Positions 1 through 8,811 of a DNA stretch of 64,000 bases are shown here, piece after piece (within the stretch, counting starts at the first letter, position 1; each line of letters begins with the position of its first letter). The stretch is from Akkermansia sp. (GTDB lineage: Bacteria > Verrucomicrobiota > Verrucomicrobiia > Verrucomicrobiales > Akkermansiaceae). Position numbers and translations under genes: made by a program. Below the pieces are notes generated by a model. That model did no database searches and was not told where the DNA came from. It was given only the letters and a program-made list of their open reading frames with translations. The DNA lies in the NCBI GenBank assembly GCA_017521405.1, contig JAFXCP010000006.1, positions 51,602 to 115,601 of the forward strand, read 5' to 3'.

Positions 1-1122
1 GAAGCATACGGCCGGTATGTCTTTCTGCGGATTACCTTGGCTGATAAATTCAAAGGCTCCCAATTTGCTGATTTCCTTCGCCAGATATGCGGCTACGTTA
101 TAGGCTGCCATATGGATATTTTTGTACCCCTCCTTACCTAGGCGCACAAAGTTGTAATACTGGGCAATTACTTGCCCTGCCGGGCGGGAGAAGTTGATGG
201 CGATGGTGGGAATGCTTCCGCCCAGGTAGTTTACTGCAAAGGTGAGTTCCTTGGGCAGTTCGTTTTCATCCCTCCAGATTACCCAACCACAGCCCAAGGG
301 AGCAAGCCCATATTTGTGCCCGCTGGAGCTGATGGATTTGACGCGAGGAAGACGAAAATCGAAGGGAATTTCCGGGGCACAGAAGGGGGCAAGGAATCCA
401 CCGCTGGCTGCATCTACGTGTATATCCACATCCGGACCTCCTGATGCGGCAAGTTTATCCAGTACTTGTGCCACGGCTTCGGGAAACTCATACTGCCCTG
501 TGTAGGTAACACCAAAGGTGGGTACCACGCAGATGGTGTTTTCATCCACACGGCGGAGGATTTCTTTTTCACTCATGCAGTATTGGCCCTTTTCCATGGG
601 GATTTCCCGGATTTCCACCCCCCAATAACGACAAAATTTGTGCCAGCAGATTTGTACCGGTCCGCATACTAAATTGGGTTTGTCGCAAGGTTTGCCCTCT
701 TCTTGTCTTTTCCGGCGCCAGCGCCACAGGGCGGCCATTCCACCGAGCATGCATGCTTCGCTGGAGCCAATGGTGGAGCAGCCGATAATGCGCTCTTGTG
801 CCGGGGCATTCCACAGGGAGGCAATCATGCGTACGCAGCGCATTTCCAGCTCCGCGCATTGTGGATATTCGTCCTTGTCAATCATGTTTTTGCTGATGCT
901 GAGATCCATCAGCTTGTGAATTTGCTCGTCATCCCAGGTTTGGCAAAAGGTTGCCAGATTTTGACGTGCGTTGCCATCGAGCAGGAGTTCTGCTTTGATG
1001 AGTTCGTAGGCATCCTCCGGGCGCATAGAATCCTCGGGGAATGCAGCGGAGGGTAGGGGCTTAGCCACATCCTCCGCGCCATAGATGCTTGTGCGGGTGT
1101 TATCGTGTTGGCAGTGTTTCAT
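1..1122 (-). CDS. gadB: Glutamate decarboxylase (partial, C-terminus off window)
   Basis: PLP-dependent decarboxylation of glutamate to GABA, which consumes a cytoplasmic proton and underlies acid resistance. The 374 visible residues follow the E. coli GadA/GadB pattern closely: the stretch [19 protein letters not shown] near residue 50, the block [26 protein letters not shown], and the PLP-lysine motif [13 protein letters not shown]. The gene runs off the left edge, so about 90 C-terminal residues are missing, including the pH-sensing tail. The ATG at 1122 has GGAGA just upstream. It lies 46 bases after lnt on the same strand. No gad antiporter (gadC) is visible, but it could lie beyond the edge. 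Family identity is very secure; the acid-stress role is inferred from the family. Confidence 0.97.
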   Translation of the reverse strand, partial: MKHCQHDNTRTSIYGAEDVAKPLPSAAFPEDSMRPEDAYELIKAELLLDGNARQNLATFCQTWDDEQIHKLMDLSISKNMIDKDEYPQCAELEMRCVRMIASLWNAPAQERIIGCSTIGSSEACMLGGMAALWRWRRKRQEEGKPCDKPNLVCGPVQICWHKFCRYWGVEIREIPMEKGQYCMSEKEILRRVDENTICVVPTFGVTYTGQYEFPEAVAQVLDKLAASGGPDVDIHVDAASGGFLAPFCAPEIPFDFRLPRVKSISSSGHKYGLAPLGCGWVIWRDENELPKELTFAVNYLGGSIPTIAINFSRPAGQVIAQYYNFVRLGKEGYKNIHMAAYNVAAYLAKEISKLGAFEFISQGNPQKDIPAVCF

Positions 1123-1137
1123 GTCTCCGTAGAGACA
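1122..1137 (-). promoter_or_regulatory. Hairpin sequestering the gadB ribosome binding site
   Basis: Read on the minus strand, TGTCTC-TACG-GAGACA forms a perfect six-base stem closed by a C-G pair around a UACG loop. This is a UNCG-type tetraloop, one of the most stable known. The 3' arm contains the GGAGA ribosome binding site and ends on the first base of the start codon. It could reduce or thermally gate translation. The pairing is seen directly; the regulatory role is inference. Confidence 0.5.
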
Positions 1138-1168
1138 CTTGCCGCCACCTTCTTCGTGCAAAAACAGC

Positions 1169-3079
1169 TTATGGCTTCCTCCTCCAGCCGGGGATGCTTG
1201 TACCCAGTGCCAGCACTCCGCATACGCCTACTGCCCAGTTGCCCAATAAGGCAAAAAGAGTATAGCCCGCCTCTTTGTCCACCGGTAGCACGGCATAGCT
1301 ATACCCGGCCATGTGCGGGCTGCCATCCGCTTTACACAGCGCATGGATGAGGGCGCCATTGGGGGCAATGGCACAGGTAAGCCCCATATTGGCTGCCCTC
1401 ACCATTGGGCGGCGCAGTTCGATGCAGCGGAATGCTGCGTTGCGAGCCTGCTGTACGCCGCAAGCGGAGTTCCGGAACCATGCATCGTTCGAGATGTTGA
1501 TGATGACTTGCGGTCCCTTCCGAACAAATTTGGTAAGGAGAGGTCCTACGGTGTCTTCGTAACAGATGGCGGGAATGACACCCACTGTCTCATTCGTGCC
1601 GGGAACCGGCGTGGGGATGGGCATATCTCCTGTGCCGGGGCGTATACCTTCGTCAATCTGAGTTCCCGTCATTTCTGCGTAGATATCGCTAATCCATTGG
1701 AAGTTTTCCGCATAGGGAATGTACTCACCAAAGGGCATGAGGTGCTGCTTGGAAACAGTGGAAATGCTCTCTGCTCCGGCAGGAATAAAGGCCATGGAGT
1801 TGCTCATACCACGGTAGCGGGCTCGTGCCGAATCCTCAGGGAAAGGTTCCCAGAGGTATTCGTCCACGCCGGAGAAAAGGACGAAAGATTGTCCGCCGAG
1901 TTGCTGTATTTGCTCCCGCACCAGAGGTAATCCGTTCGGGGAAAAGAGGGAACTCTCCAAGATGCCGTCCGAGAGGAGTTGCCCGGTGGTGATGTTTCTT
2001 TGCAGGGGGGTACCCATGGCACTCTCCGGCCATACGACCCATACCGGCAGCTGTTGGATGATGCCGACTTCCGGGTTTTTCATTGCACGGCGTATGGTGT
2101 TTTTCTGGATGTCCTCGAAGGCGTTTCGAGTTGTGCGGAGGTACTCTCCATACAAGCCGGGTTGCATGGGTCCTCCTTCGATGCGTTCCCTCTGGTCAAT
2201 GTTGATTTGTACACCCATTACCGGAAGTTGTAACACACTTTCCCTTTGCATCATGTGCGTAGGGGAGTATGCCTTGGAAAGTGCGAGTCCTCCCAAAAAG
2301 AGGCCAAAGAGAATAATGGCCATACCATAGAAATCCCAAGGGGGACAGCCTTTCCCCACACCATGAAAGTGTTTCCATGTGCGGCGGAAAGCACCCCAGA
2401 GGATGATGGCGGTGCAGGCAGGAAGGAAGGAAAGCGCGGCCGTGCCTACATATTCCGCCCACTGCACCATGGAGAGCCCGTTGTAGAGACCCATACCTAG
2501 GCTGTTCCAACTGAAACCGAGGGTGCCGCTGGCACGCATCCATTCGATGCAGACCCACAGGGCACCGCCCCCCAGTGCCGCACGGAGGGTGGAGAGCAAA
2601 TCCCGGTGTGCCCAAGCGGCCCACACTTCTTTTTTTTGCGGATAGGATAAGGATTCCGTGGCGGGACCTTCTTCCAGTCTGGGGCGTAAAAGGGTATTAG
2701 CTATGCCTCCCCAAAGCCCCACCAGTAGCGCGTATACGGACATGAGTGGAAAAAAGGCGATGGCCAAAAAGATGGGCTGGGGAATCCGGAATACATACCC
2801 CACATTGTGAATCCACCAGAAGGATACGCAGTACCACCCCATGCCGTACAGCCAGCCATGGAAAAATCCGCGCCGAAAGCCTCGCTCCCCCAGCCAGAGA
2901 ACGCTTAGAAACGGCAGCAGCCCCGCCCATACCCAATTGCCAAAATCGTACGGAGGAAAGGCAAGTGCCATGGATGCCCCGGAAAGAAGGCAAACTAACC
3001 ACCCTAAGCGCAAAAACAAGCTGCGCCGGGGCTCTGCTTTAGCGAGCGCGGCCGCCGAATCGGCAGGTTGTGGACTCAT
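1169..3079 (-). CDS. lnt: Apolipoprotein N-acyltransferase
   Basis: Transfers an acyl chain from phospholipid to the N-terminal cysteine of apolipoproteins, the last step of lipoprotein maturation in the inner membrane. The 636-aa protein has an N-terminal half of hydrophobic segments, starting near residue 25, followed by a nitrilase-like domain. The catalytic triad context is visible: Glu in WPESAMGTP, Lys in [13 protein letters not shown], and Cys in AICYEDTVG. It is longer than E. coli Lnt (512 aa) because of loop insertions, one around residues 135-165 between membrane segments. It follows a small membrane protein gene by 20 bases and precedes gadB. No clear Shine-Dalgarno is seen before the ATG. 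Confidence 0.95.
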   Translation of the reverse strand: MSPQPADSAAALAKAEPRRSLFLRLGWLVCLLSGASMALAFPPYDFGNWVWAGLLPFLSVLWLGERGFRRGFFHGWLYGMGWYCVSFWWIHNVGYVFRIPQPIFLAIAFFPLMSVYALLVGLWGGIANTLLRPRLEEGPATESLSYPQKKEVWAAWAHRDLLSTLRAALGGGALWVCIEWMRASGTLGFSWNSLGMGLYNGLSMVQWAEYVGTAALSFLPACTAIILWGAFRRTWKHFHGVGKGCPPWDFYGMAIILFGLFLGGLALSKAYSPTHMMQRESVLQLPVMGVQINIDQRERIEGGPMQPGLYGEYLRTTRNAFEDIQKNTIRRAMKNPEVGIIQQLPVWVVWPESAMGTPLQRNITTGQLLSDGILESSLFSPNGLPLVREQIQQLGGQSFVLFSGVDEYLWEPFPEDSARARYRGMSNSMAFIPAGAESISTVSKQHLMPFGEYIPYAENFQWISDIYAEMTGTQIDEGIRPGTGDMPIPTPVPGTNETVGVIPAICYEDTVGPLLTKFVRKGPQVIINISNDAWFRNSACGVQQARNAAFRCIELRRPMVRAANMGLTCAIAPNGALIHALCKADGSPHMAGYSYAVLPVDKEAGYTLFALLGNWAVGVCGVLALGTSIPGWRRKP

Positions 3080-3099
3080 TGTGTGTGTAAGGGAGGGGA

Positions 3100-3651
3100 T
3101 TACAGCTCGTTTGCCGGTATGCAGGTAAAGCCCATGTGGTGCAGTTCCGCGCTGCCCTCATTGCGGTAGGATATTTCCACCCTCCAGAGAGGTTCCTCTG
3201 TATTTAGCTGGTGAAGGAGGTAATCATCCCCCGTGGTGTAGCCGGTTTCAATGCGTACTGTGGCGTTTTTGCCCTCGGTTTTAATGTTATTGCTTTCCCG
3301 GGATTCAAAAGTTCCGGCGTTGTAGGGCAGGTAAACGGTATCACCCTGCTGGTTGCCCCGGCTATTAAGAACCTCCAGCACAAGGTGCCCTTTCCCGGTG
3401 CCTTCGCCAAGTTGCAGGGTGATTTCGGGGTAGCAATGGCTTCGCAGTTCCATACGAGCGTCCCCGACAGAGCTTTTCCAGCATGCTTGCATACTATCGA
3501 TGGAGATGTTCTCCCCCTTCCACGGAAATACGATGCCGCCCTCCCGCCAATTATCTACAGGCAAGGCATTGTATACATAGAGCCCTGCACCCAGAGCTGC
3601 CATGAGGGAAAGACACCCTACCCCTCCCCATATTTTTTGAGAAAGGCTCAT
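3100..3651 (-). CDS. Single-span exported protein of unknown function
   Basis: Encodes 183 aa from the chosen ATG, which has GGAG eight bases upstream. The N-terminus is a short basic stretch, one hydrophobic segment (about residues 9-26), then an extracytoplasmic domain predicted to be mostly beta, with three cysteines and many charged residues. An in-frame ATG at 3696 would add 15 residues. It sits just after a TACAAA sequence that could be a -10 element, so a near-leaderless longer form cannot be excluded. It is 20 bases upstream of lnt and probably co-transcribed with it. I do not recognise the family. Confidence 0.75.
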   Translation of the reverse strand: MSLSQKIWGGVGCLSLMAALGAGLYVYNALPVDNWREGGIVFPWKGENISIDSMQACWKSSVGDARMELRSHCYPEITLQLGEGTGKGHLVLEVLNSRGNQQGDTVYLPYNAGTFESRESNNIKTEGKNATVRIETGYTTGDDYLLHQLNTEEPLWRVEISYRNEGSAELHHMGFTCIPANEL

Positions 3652-3800
3652 TTTTAGTTCTCCGTTGGCTTTCTTTTGAGTATCCTGCTCGCGCATGACT
3701 CCATTTTGTACCGAAAAATGCAATGATGCAACAAAAAAGGTTTACATTCCGCAAAAAAAGAGTAAAAAATAAGGTCGGTTCAAACCAACCCATACACAAA

Positions 3801-4034
3801 ATGGCCGATATCGACGATAAAACTGAAAAAAATGTACCCGGTAAGTTCTATGTGGATTGCAACTGCATCGACTGTGACCTGTGCCGTGAAACCGCTCCCG
3901 ATTTCTTCGCTCGCGATGATGATGAGGGTGTTTCCTATGTGAGCAAGCAGCCTGAGACGGACGAGGAAATCGCCCTGTGCCAAGAGGCTCTTGAAGGGTG
4001 CCCCGTACAGGCTATCGGTGACGATGGGGAGTAA
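3801..4034 (+). CDS. Small single-cluster ferredoxin
   Basis: A 77-aa electron carrier of the Bacillus/Thermotoga 4Fe-4S monocluster type. The cluster motif is CIDCDLC (C-x2-C-x2-C) near residues 23-29, followed by RETAPDFF and the distal cysteine in EGCPVQAI. A further cysteine two residues before the motif (CNC) is unusual. The long acidic surface (DDDEGVS, ETDEEI) is typical of ferredoxins. An upstream in-frame start at 3723 would add a basic leader unlike the family, so the ATG at 3801 is preferred. It is divergent from the 3651 gene and ends in a strong terminator at 4073. Its redox partners are unknown. Confidence 0.88.
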   Translation: MADIDDKTEKNVPGKFYVDCNCIDCDLCRETAPDFFARDDDEGVSYVSKQPETDEEIALCQEALEGCPVQAIGDDGE

Positions 4035-4072
4035 AGCCCCGCTGCCGGTAAGAGTTTAATCCTCTGGATTGA

Positions 4073-4106
4073 GCGGTTCGGAGGTGCGTTCCTCCGAACC
4101 GCTTTT
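4073..4106 (+). terminator. Rho-independent terminator after ferredoxin
   Basis: A perfect 12-base stem, GCGGTTCGGAGG with CCTCCGAACCGC, has a six-base loop and is followed by TTTTCTT. It lies only 12 bases before the start of the next gene on the same strand. Confidence 0.9.
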
Positions 4107-4118
4107 CTTACCAAAATT

Positions 4119-4607
4119 GTGGCACGCAAAAAGAAAGCAGAGGCTTTGCCTCTTGCCGCGCCTCTTCCGGTCTCCCGCCGAGTAGAGCCGCATTATCGTA
4201 TGCACCGTATGCCGGATGGTTCGGAGCGGGCAGAGCCGGTGCAGAGCTTCGCGGAGGTGTGCCGAAACCAAGCCTTGGCCGATTTTCTGGGGGGATGCCC
4301 GGAGGCTTTCTCCGGGGAGCATATGCGCCCCATGGATTCCATTTTGGGGGAATTGCTCAGCGAGCTAAAATTGCAGGAGGAGGCATTTGCTCCTGCCATT
4401 TTGGACGAGGCCTGGTTGCAGGCCGTGGGACCCGGATTGGCAGATGTGTCTCGTTTGGTCGCAGTTTCTCGTAAAAGTGCGCGTGTGGTGGTGAGCCACC
4501 CGAGTGTGCGTTACGAGGTGACGAGGCTGCGCCCTCAGATTATCCAAGCTCTGAATCGCTCGTTTGGCGAAGGTGTTGTGGCGCGGCTCAGTTTAGTGAA
4601 TAGCTAA
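4119..4607 (+). CDS. dciA: DciA-like (DUF721) replicative helicase-loading protein
   Basis: The 162-aa protein has a basic N-terminus (MARKKK) and a C-terminal DUF721-type domain. The region from about residue 70 shows a helical start (SILGELLSELKLQE), AWLQAVGPGLADVSRL, VVVSHPSVRYEVTRLRPQIIQALNRSFGEGVVARL. This matches the DciA family, which loads DnaB helicase in bacteria lacking DnaC or DnaI. The start is GTG at 4119 with no Shine-Dalgarno, directly after the ferredoxin terminator. An ATG at 4200 is an alternative. dnaA is also in this window, although 45 kb away. Family call is good; function is inferred from the family. Confidence 0.8.
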   Translation: MARKKKAEALPLAAPLPVSRRVEPHYRMHRMPDGSERAEPVQSFAEVCRNQALADFLGGCPEAFSGEHMRPMDSILGELLSELKLQEEAFAPAILDEAWLQAVGPGLADVSRLVAVSRKSARVVVSHPSVRYEVTRLRPQIIQALNRSFGEGVVARLSLVNS

Positions 4608-4617
4608 TGCTTGTTCG

Positions 4618-5301
4618 CTATTCCTGCGGGGAATAGTAATAACCGATTCCTCGTTCTGTGACAATACAGGAGGCGTACTCTCCTAATTTCTGGCGCAGTC
4701 GTTTAATGTGCGTATCTAAGGCGCGTGTTTGGGTTGTGTCTGCGTAGCCCAGAATGAGGTTTTGGAGCTTGTAACGGTCCTGTACTTTTCCCGGGCGCTC
4801 CAGCAAGTAGGCCAGTAGTTTGAACTCGGAGGTGGTTAGGTCTAAGGTGGCTCCATTGAGGGTGGCGTGCAGGCTATTCTTATCCAAGCTAATAGGTCCG
4901 GCAGAGATGAGCATTCTGGTTGCACTCTGGTTCGCTCTTTTTAAAATGTTTCGTACGCGGAGTACCAACTCCTTGGTGCTGAAAGGCTTGGTAATGTAGT
5001 CATCTGCTCCGAGCGCTAGGCCTTCTAATCGGTCGTCCGGCTGTGCTTTTGCTGTGAGAAAGAGGGTGGGGATGCCGGCAGTGAGCGGATTAGCCTGCAT
5101 GGCGCGGAAGATTTCCAGCCCATTCATTCCGGGTAGCATCACATCCAAAATCACACAATCCGGGATTTTTGCGCGGATGAGTTCCCAGGCCTCCGTGCCA
5201 TGATGTACCATGGAGGTGTTCCAGCCCTCCCGCTCTAAGCGAAAGGCCACCAAGCCTGCGATGTCCTCATCATCTTCCACTATCAGAATGTGCATGCTCA
5301 T
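4618..5301 (-). CDS. OmpR/PhoB-family response regulator
   Basis: The 227-aa protein has a receiver domain (residues 1-120) with acidic pocket EDDED, phospho-acceptor Asp in CVILDVMLPGMNG and the conserved Lys in ITKPFSTKEL. It is followed by a winged-helix DNA-binding domain with TSEFKLLAYLLERPG and DTHIKRLRQKLG. Two in-frame ATGs (5301, 5295) are plausible starts. No histidine kinase lies next to it. It trails hprK-nif3-rluD on the same strand, 89 bases after rluD, so it may have its own promoter. Target genes cannot be inferred. It converges with dciA. Confidence 0.93.
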   Translation of the reverse strand: MSMHILIVEDDEDIAGLVAFRLEREGWNTSMVHHGTEAWELIRAKIPDCVILDVMLPGMNGLEIFRAMQANPLTAGIPTLFLTAKAQPDDRLEGLALGADDYITKPFSTKELVLRVRNILKRANQSATRMLISAGPISLDKNSLHATLNGATLDLTTSEFKLLAYLLERPGKVQDRYKLQNLILGYADTTQTRALDTHIKRLRQKLGEYASCIVTERGIGYYYSPQE

Positions 5302-5390
5302 ACTTGTGTGTTGGTAGGTGGATTTCAGCACATACGATGGGAGTTTTCAAGAATATTTTTGTGACGCTAAAGCCACATGGCGAAGATGTG

Positions 5391-6332
5391 CTATACTTGT
5401 GCTGCCTCTTCCCACAGTGGGAGCTCCGCCCCAATAAGCCATGGCGTATATTCCGGCGGAATGGGGGATTGCAGGGCGATGCGCTTGCCCGTGGATGGGT
5501 GGTTGAATGCCAAGCGCCATGCATGCAGCATGAGCCGCCCGGGTTTTGCTTTTTGCCGTTGCGGGTGAGCATAAATGGGGTCTCCCACCAGCGGATGCCC
5601 TAAATGCAGCATATGTACTCGTATTTGGTGGGTGCGCCCGGTGTGCAGAGTACACATGACGAGGGATGAATCCGTGGAGGCATCGTAGTGCAATACCTGC
5701 CAATCCGTAATAGCTGGTTTGCCGGACCCCGGATTAACTACTGCCATTTTGAGGCGATTAACCGGGTGGCGCCCTATGTTGGTAAAGATGGTGCCGGTAT
5801 TTTCTTTGGGGCAGCCTTGCACTACGGCAAGGTAGATTTTCCCAGTATCCCGGTTGGCAAATTGCGAGGTAAGGGAGAGGTGGGCAGAATCGTTTTTGGC
5901 CACGACGATGCAGCCGCTGGTATCCTTATCCAAACGGTGAACAATACCGGGGCGTTCTACGCCGCCTATGCCGGAGAGCCCGTTTCTGCAGTGCCATAAC
6001 ACAGCGTTTACCAAGGTGCCATCCGGGTTGCCTGCGGCCGGGTGTACCACCATGCCGCTTTCTTTATCGATGACAATAACGTCCTCGTCCTCGTAAAGCA
6101 CGGAGATGGGGATATCCTGTGGTTGTGCTTCTGCAGGTTCCGGTTCCGGGATGTTGATTTCGATACGCATCATCCGTTCCACCGGGGTTTTAGCCTTGGT
6201 GGATTTTCCGTTAATCGTGATTTGGCCTTCTTTGATGAGAGCTTGGATTCTGGCTCGGGAAAGCTCCGGAAGCTGTGCTGCCAAAAATTGATCCAAGCGG
6301 GTGCCGAAGGAATCTTCTACAATGATGAGCAT
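5391..6332 (-). CDS. rluD: RluA-family 23S rRNA pseudouridine synthase (RluD-like)
   Basis: Isomerises specific uridines in large-subunit rRNA. The 313-aa protein begins with an S4 RNA-binding domain (FGTRLDQFLAAQLPELSRARIQALIKEGQITING) and continues with the catalytic domain, where the signature HRLDKDTSG carries the catalytic Asp. Length and domain order match RluD (326 aa in E. coli). It lies 17 bases after the Nif3-like gene. Assignment to RluD rather than RluC rests on the N-terminal S4 domain and general resemblance. Exact target uridines are not shown by sequence. Confidence 0.92.
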   Translation of the reverse strand: MLIIVEDSFGTRLDQFLAAQLPELSRARIQALIKEGQITINGKSTKAKTPVERMMRIEINIPEPEPAEAQPQDIPISVLYEDEDVIVIDKESGMVVHPAAGNPDGTLVNAVLWHCRNGLSGIGGVERPGIVHRLDKDTSGCIVVAKNDSAHLSLTSQFANRDTGKIYLAVVQGCPKENTGTIFTNIGRHPVNRLKMAVVNPGSGKPAITDWQVLHYDASTDSSLVMCTLHTGRTHQIRVHMLHLGHPLVGDPIYAHPQRQKAKPGRLMLHAWRLAFNHPSTGKRIALQSPIPPEYTPWLIGAELPLWEEAAQV

Positions 6333-6349
6333 AGCGTTGAGTTTCTCGC

Positions 6350-7111
6350 TTACATGCCGGTGGGATGGTCGATGAAGATGCAGGGAAGCCCGAAAGAATC
6401 TTCCAATAGCTTCCCGATAGCCTTCACTCCGAATGTCTCCGTAGCATAGTGCCCGGCAAAAAGGATGTTGATTCCCATGTCTCGTGCGGCGTTGCTTACC
6501 CAGTGGTTTTCTTCCCCTGTCAGGTATGTACTGTATCCTTTAGCTTGTACTTGGTAAATTTCCTCACCTCCGCCGCCGGAGCATAGAACAATGCGCCCGG
6601 CCGGTGCAGACTCATCGTGCATTACGCCGGTGACTTCGGCACCGGTGATGGCGGCGTATCGCTGGCTGAGTTCTCCCACGGTGCCGGGGTAGAATCCGGA
6701 AAGACCAATCAGGGTGCCGTGGTAGTCTAACTCCGGTTTTACGTCCTGCAAGCCCAGTTCTCGGGCTATGCAGGCATTATTCCCCAATGTGGGGTGCATA
6801 TCCAGCGGAAGGTGGGCGGAATACACGGCCAAATTTCCCTGTAGGCAGGTTTCCACCTTGCGTTTCCACCACCCGGTGAGGGGGCGCAATCCGCACCAGA
6901 AAAGTCCGTGGTGAAGTATCAGCAAATCCGCACCTGCTGCCACGGCGGCTTCCAGTGTTTGTTGGGAACCATCCACGGCTAGTGCAACTTTGTTAACGCT
7001 GCCGGAGTTTTCCACCTGCAGCCCATTCATGGCTACGGCGGCGTCTTTAATTTCTGCTATCCGTAGGGTGGTGTCCAGCAGGTCGGCAATTTGGTGAAGG
7101 GGGGTACTCAT
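6350..7111 (-). CDS. Nif3/YbgI-family dinuclear metal protein
   Basis: The 253-aa protein matches the NIF3-like hexameric di-metal family, sometimes called GTP cyclohydrolase I type 2. Metal-ligand context is visible: LLILHHGLFW near the first third, YSAHLPLDMHPTLGNN, and near the C-terminus FAGHYATETFGVKAIG with His and Glu. The shorter form lacks the inserted CutA-like domain found in Bacillus. It is 11 bases after hprK and 17 before rluD, in a likely operon. The biological substrate of the family is unsettled. Confidence 0.92.
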   Translation of the reverse strand: MSTPLHQIADLLDTTLRIAEIKDAAVAMNGLQVENSGSVNKVALAVDGSQQTLEAAVAAGADLLILHHGLFWCGLRPLTGWWKRKVETCLQGNLAVYSAHLPLDMHPTLGNNACIARELGLQDVKPELDYHGTLIGLSGFYPGTVGELSQRYAAITGAEVTGVMHDESAPAGRIVLCSGGGGEEIYQVQAKGYSTYLTGEENHWVSNAARDMGINILFAGHYATETFGVKAIGKLLEDSFGLPCIFIDHPTGM

Positions 7112-7122
7112 AAGCTTGGTGT

Positions 7123-8097
7123 TTAGTCGGCATTGCCTCGGTAAATGGTTTTGCGTGCGATTTCTCGATTCAGGCGTTTATTAAATTCCCCGGCCATATC
7201 GTAGCCGCTTTCGCGCAGGTATTTGCCTAAAGCTGCCACTTCTACCAGTCGGGACATATCACGCCCCGGTGCTACCGGCAAGTTGAGACGTTCGACATCC
7301 ACGCCGAGAATGGAGGTCGTTTTGTGTTCCATGCCAAGGCGTTCAATTTCCGTCATCTCTCCGGCAAAGAGGTTAATGATGAGGTCAATGCGCTTTTCCC
7401 TTCGGTAGGCTTTCAGACCGAATAAGTTGGTTACATTGATGATGCCCAGCCCGCGGATTTCGATAAAGCCGCTGCTGAGGGATGGTGCATGGGCAATGAG
7501 TTCCCCTCCTAAATTGCGGATGCGTACCATATCATCGGCCACCAAAGCTGCACCGCGTTCTACTAAACCGAGGGAAATTTCGCTCTTGCCTACGCCTCCT
7601 TTCCCGGTAATCAGTACGCCCACGCCACGCACATCGACCATGCAACCATGTACGGTGGTGCTATCGGCGAATTCGTTCTCCAAAATGACTGTGGCCCGAT
7701 TTACGAATTCCATGGTGAGCAAATCCGAGCGGAATACGGAAATGGAATGGCTGTCCGCAATTTGGAGTACATCTTGCGGCACATCATAGCCGCGTGCAAA
7801 GATAAAACAGGGGGTATCTTCGGCGCAAATACCCTCCAAGCGAGTGTGGCGTTCTTCTCCTTGAAGGGTGGAAAGATAGGCCATTTCTGCGGCTCCGAAT
7901 ACTTGGATGCGCTCGTGTGCAAAATAGCCGAGATAACCCGCAAGTGCCAAGCCCGGGCGGTTCAATGCCGGCTGGATGATATATCTGCTCATCCCTGCCG
8001 GAGTATTTAGCAGTTGTAATTCCAAATCGGTCCTGTATTTCTCGTAGAAACGAGCCACAGGCACTTGCTCCACTTTACGGACGATGGGGTCTTTCAT
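7123..8097 (-). CDS. hprK: HPr kinase/phosphorylase
   Basis: Phosphorylates and dephosphorylates HPr on serine, linking carbon status to regulation. The 324-aa protein has the N-terminal HprK domain (to about residue 130) and a kinase domain with Walker A GKGGVGKS at residues 165-172, preceded by GCMVDVRGVGVLI, then ALVADDMV and the family signature EIRGLGIINV. The catalytic His lies in TTVHG. No HPr or EI gene is in the window. In many non-Firmicutes HprK belongs to an incomplete regulatory PTS, which is a family-level inference here. It is the first gene of a run with nif3 and rluD, driven by a promoter right at its start. Confidence 0.96.
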   Translation of the reverse strand: MKDPIVRKVEQVPVARFYEKYRTDLELQLLNTPAGMSRYIIQPALNRPGLALAGYLGYFAHERIQVFGAAEMAYLSTLQGEERHTRLEGICAEDTPCFIFARGYDVPQDVLQIADSHSISVFRSDLLTMEFVNRATVILENEFADSTTVHGCMVDVRGVGVLITGKGGVGKSEISLGLVERGAALVADDMVRIRNLGGELIAHAPSLSSGFIEIRGLGIINVTNLFGLKAYRREKRIDLIINLFAGEMTEIERLGMEHKTTSILGVDVERLNLPVAPGRDMSRLVEVAALGKYLRESGYDMAGEFNKRLNREIARKTIYRGNAD

Positions 8098-8100
8098 ACC

Positions 8101-8137
8101 GGACTTTATTGTACACGATGTTCACTGTGGGAGTCAA
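8101..8137 (-). promoter_or_regulatory. hprK promoter with near-leaderless start
   Basis: The minus strand shows TTGACT (8137-8132), an 18-base spacer and TACAAT (8113-8108). Transcription would begin near 8101, leaving about four bases before the hprK ATG at 8097. Confidence 0.75.
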
Positions 8138-8143
8138 GACTTC

Positions 8144-8811
8144 CTACACGCGCAGAAAAGCCTTATGTTTGTACAGAAAGTGCAGTACCACCCAGAATAA
8201 TCCATAGGAACAAAGAGCAAAGAGTAGGGTGGCATGCTCCTCCCCGCACAAGCGGCTTACGCCATAAAAAAGCGGGTGGGCAATACCCCACCACAGGTTG
8301 TGCCCGTGGGGACCATGTACCTCTGCCAGAAGGTAGGCCAGTAGTGCATTGCAGCCAATGACTTGCAGCGGGTAGGCCAGCCAGTGCAAATAGGTGCAGC
8401 AGTCAAATAATAAGTGAAATAATGCCAGAAGCAGTAAACACCAGCCACCGCTCCACAGTACCATGGTAGTTGTAAACAGGTGCTTGATGAGGGGCGTGTC
8501 TTTTTCCAAGCCCCATGCTGCCAGTGACCTTGCAGGTGGCAGTCGATGTAATAGGCCAAATTGTTGCGGGGCTGGAAGAGTCCTGCTTCCTGGTGCTGAT
8601 AGGGTACAAAACGTAACAATGCCCAGTATAGCAGTAGGCTGCATAAAAGTACGATGGAACTAATTAGGTATCCTTCTGCAATGGCTTGCAATGTGTTACA
8701 GAATTAGCTCATATGCTCCGTTTCGGCACTTGCAAGATTTCCTTGCACCAGCATGCCTCGCAGGGCATCGATGCTGATGATTCTTTGCCGGGCAGGGGCG
8801 GTGGTGAGGTT
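8144..8811 (-). pseudogene. Decayed DUF5009/HGSNAT-like membrane acyltransferase
   Basis: Pieces of a heparan-alpha-glucosaminide N-acetyltransferase-like (DUF5009/NagX) protein are spread over two frames. The upstream piece carries the hallmark N-terminus RIISIDALRGM and ends at an in-frame stop at 8706-8704. The same frame then continues with LQAIAEGYLISSIVLL, FVPYQHQEAG and NLAYYIDCHLQGHW, which belongs more than 100 residues later in the family. Near 8520 the reading shifts frame to LEKDTPLIKHLFTTT, WSGGWCLLLLALFHLL and IGCNALLAYLLAEV up to 8144. So there are at least two internal deletions, one stop and one frameshift. It directly follows the 8810 gene. Function is certainly lost unless the window has sequencing errors, which could not explain the deletions. 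Confidence 0.82.
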
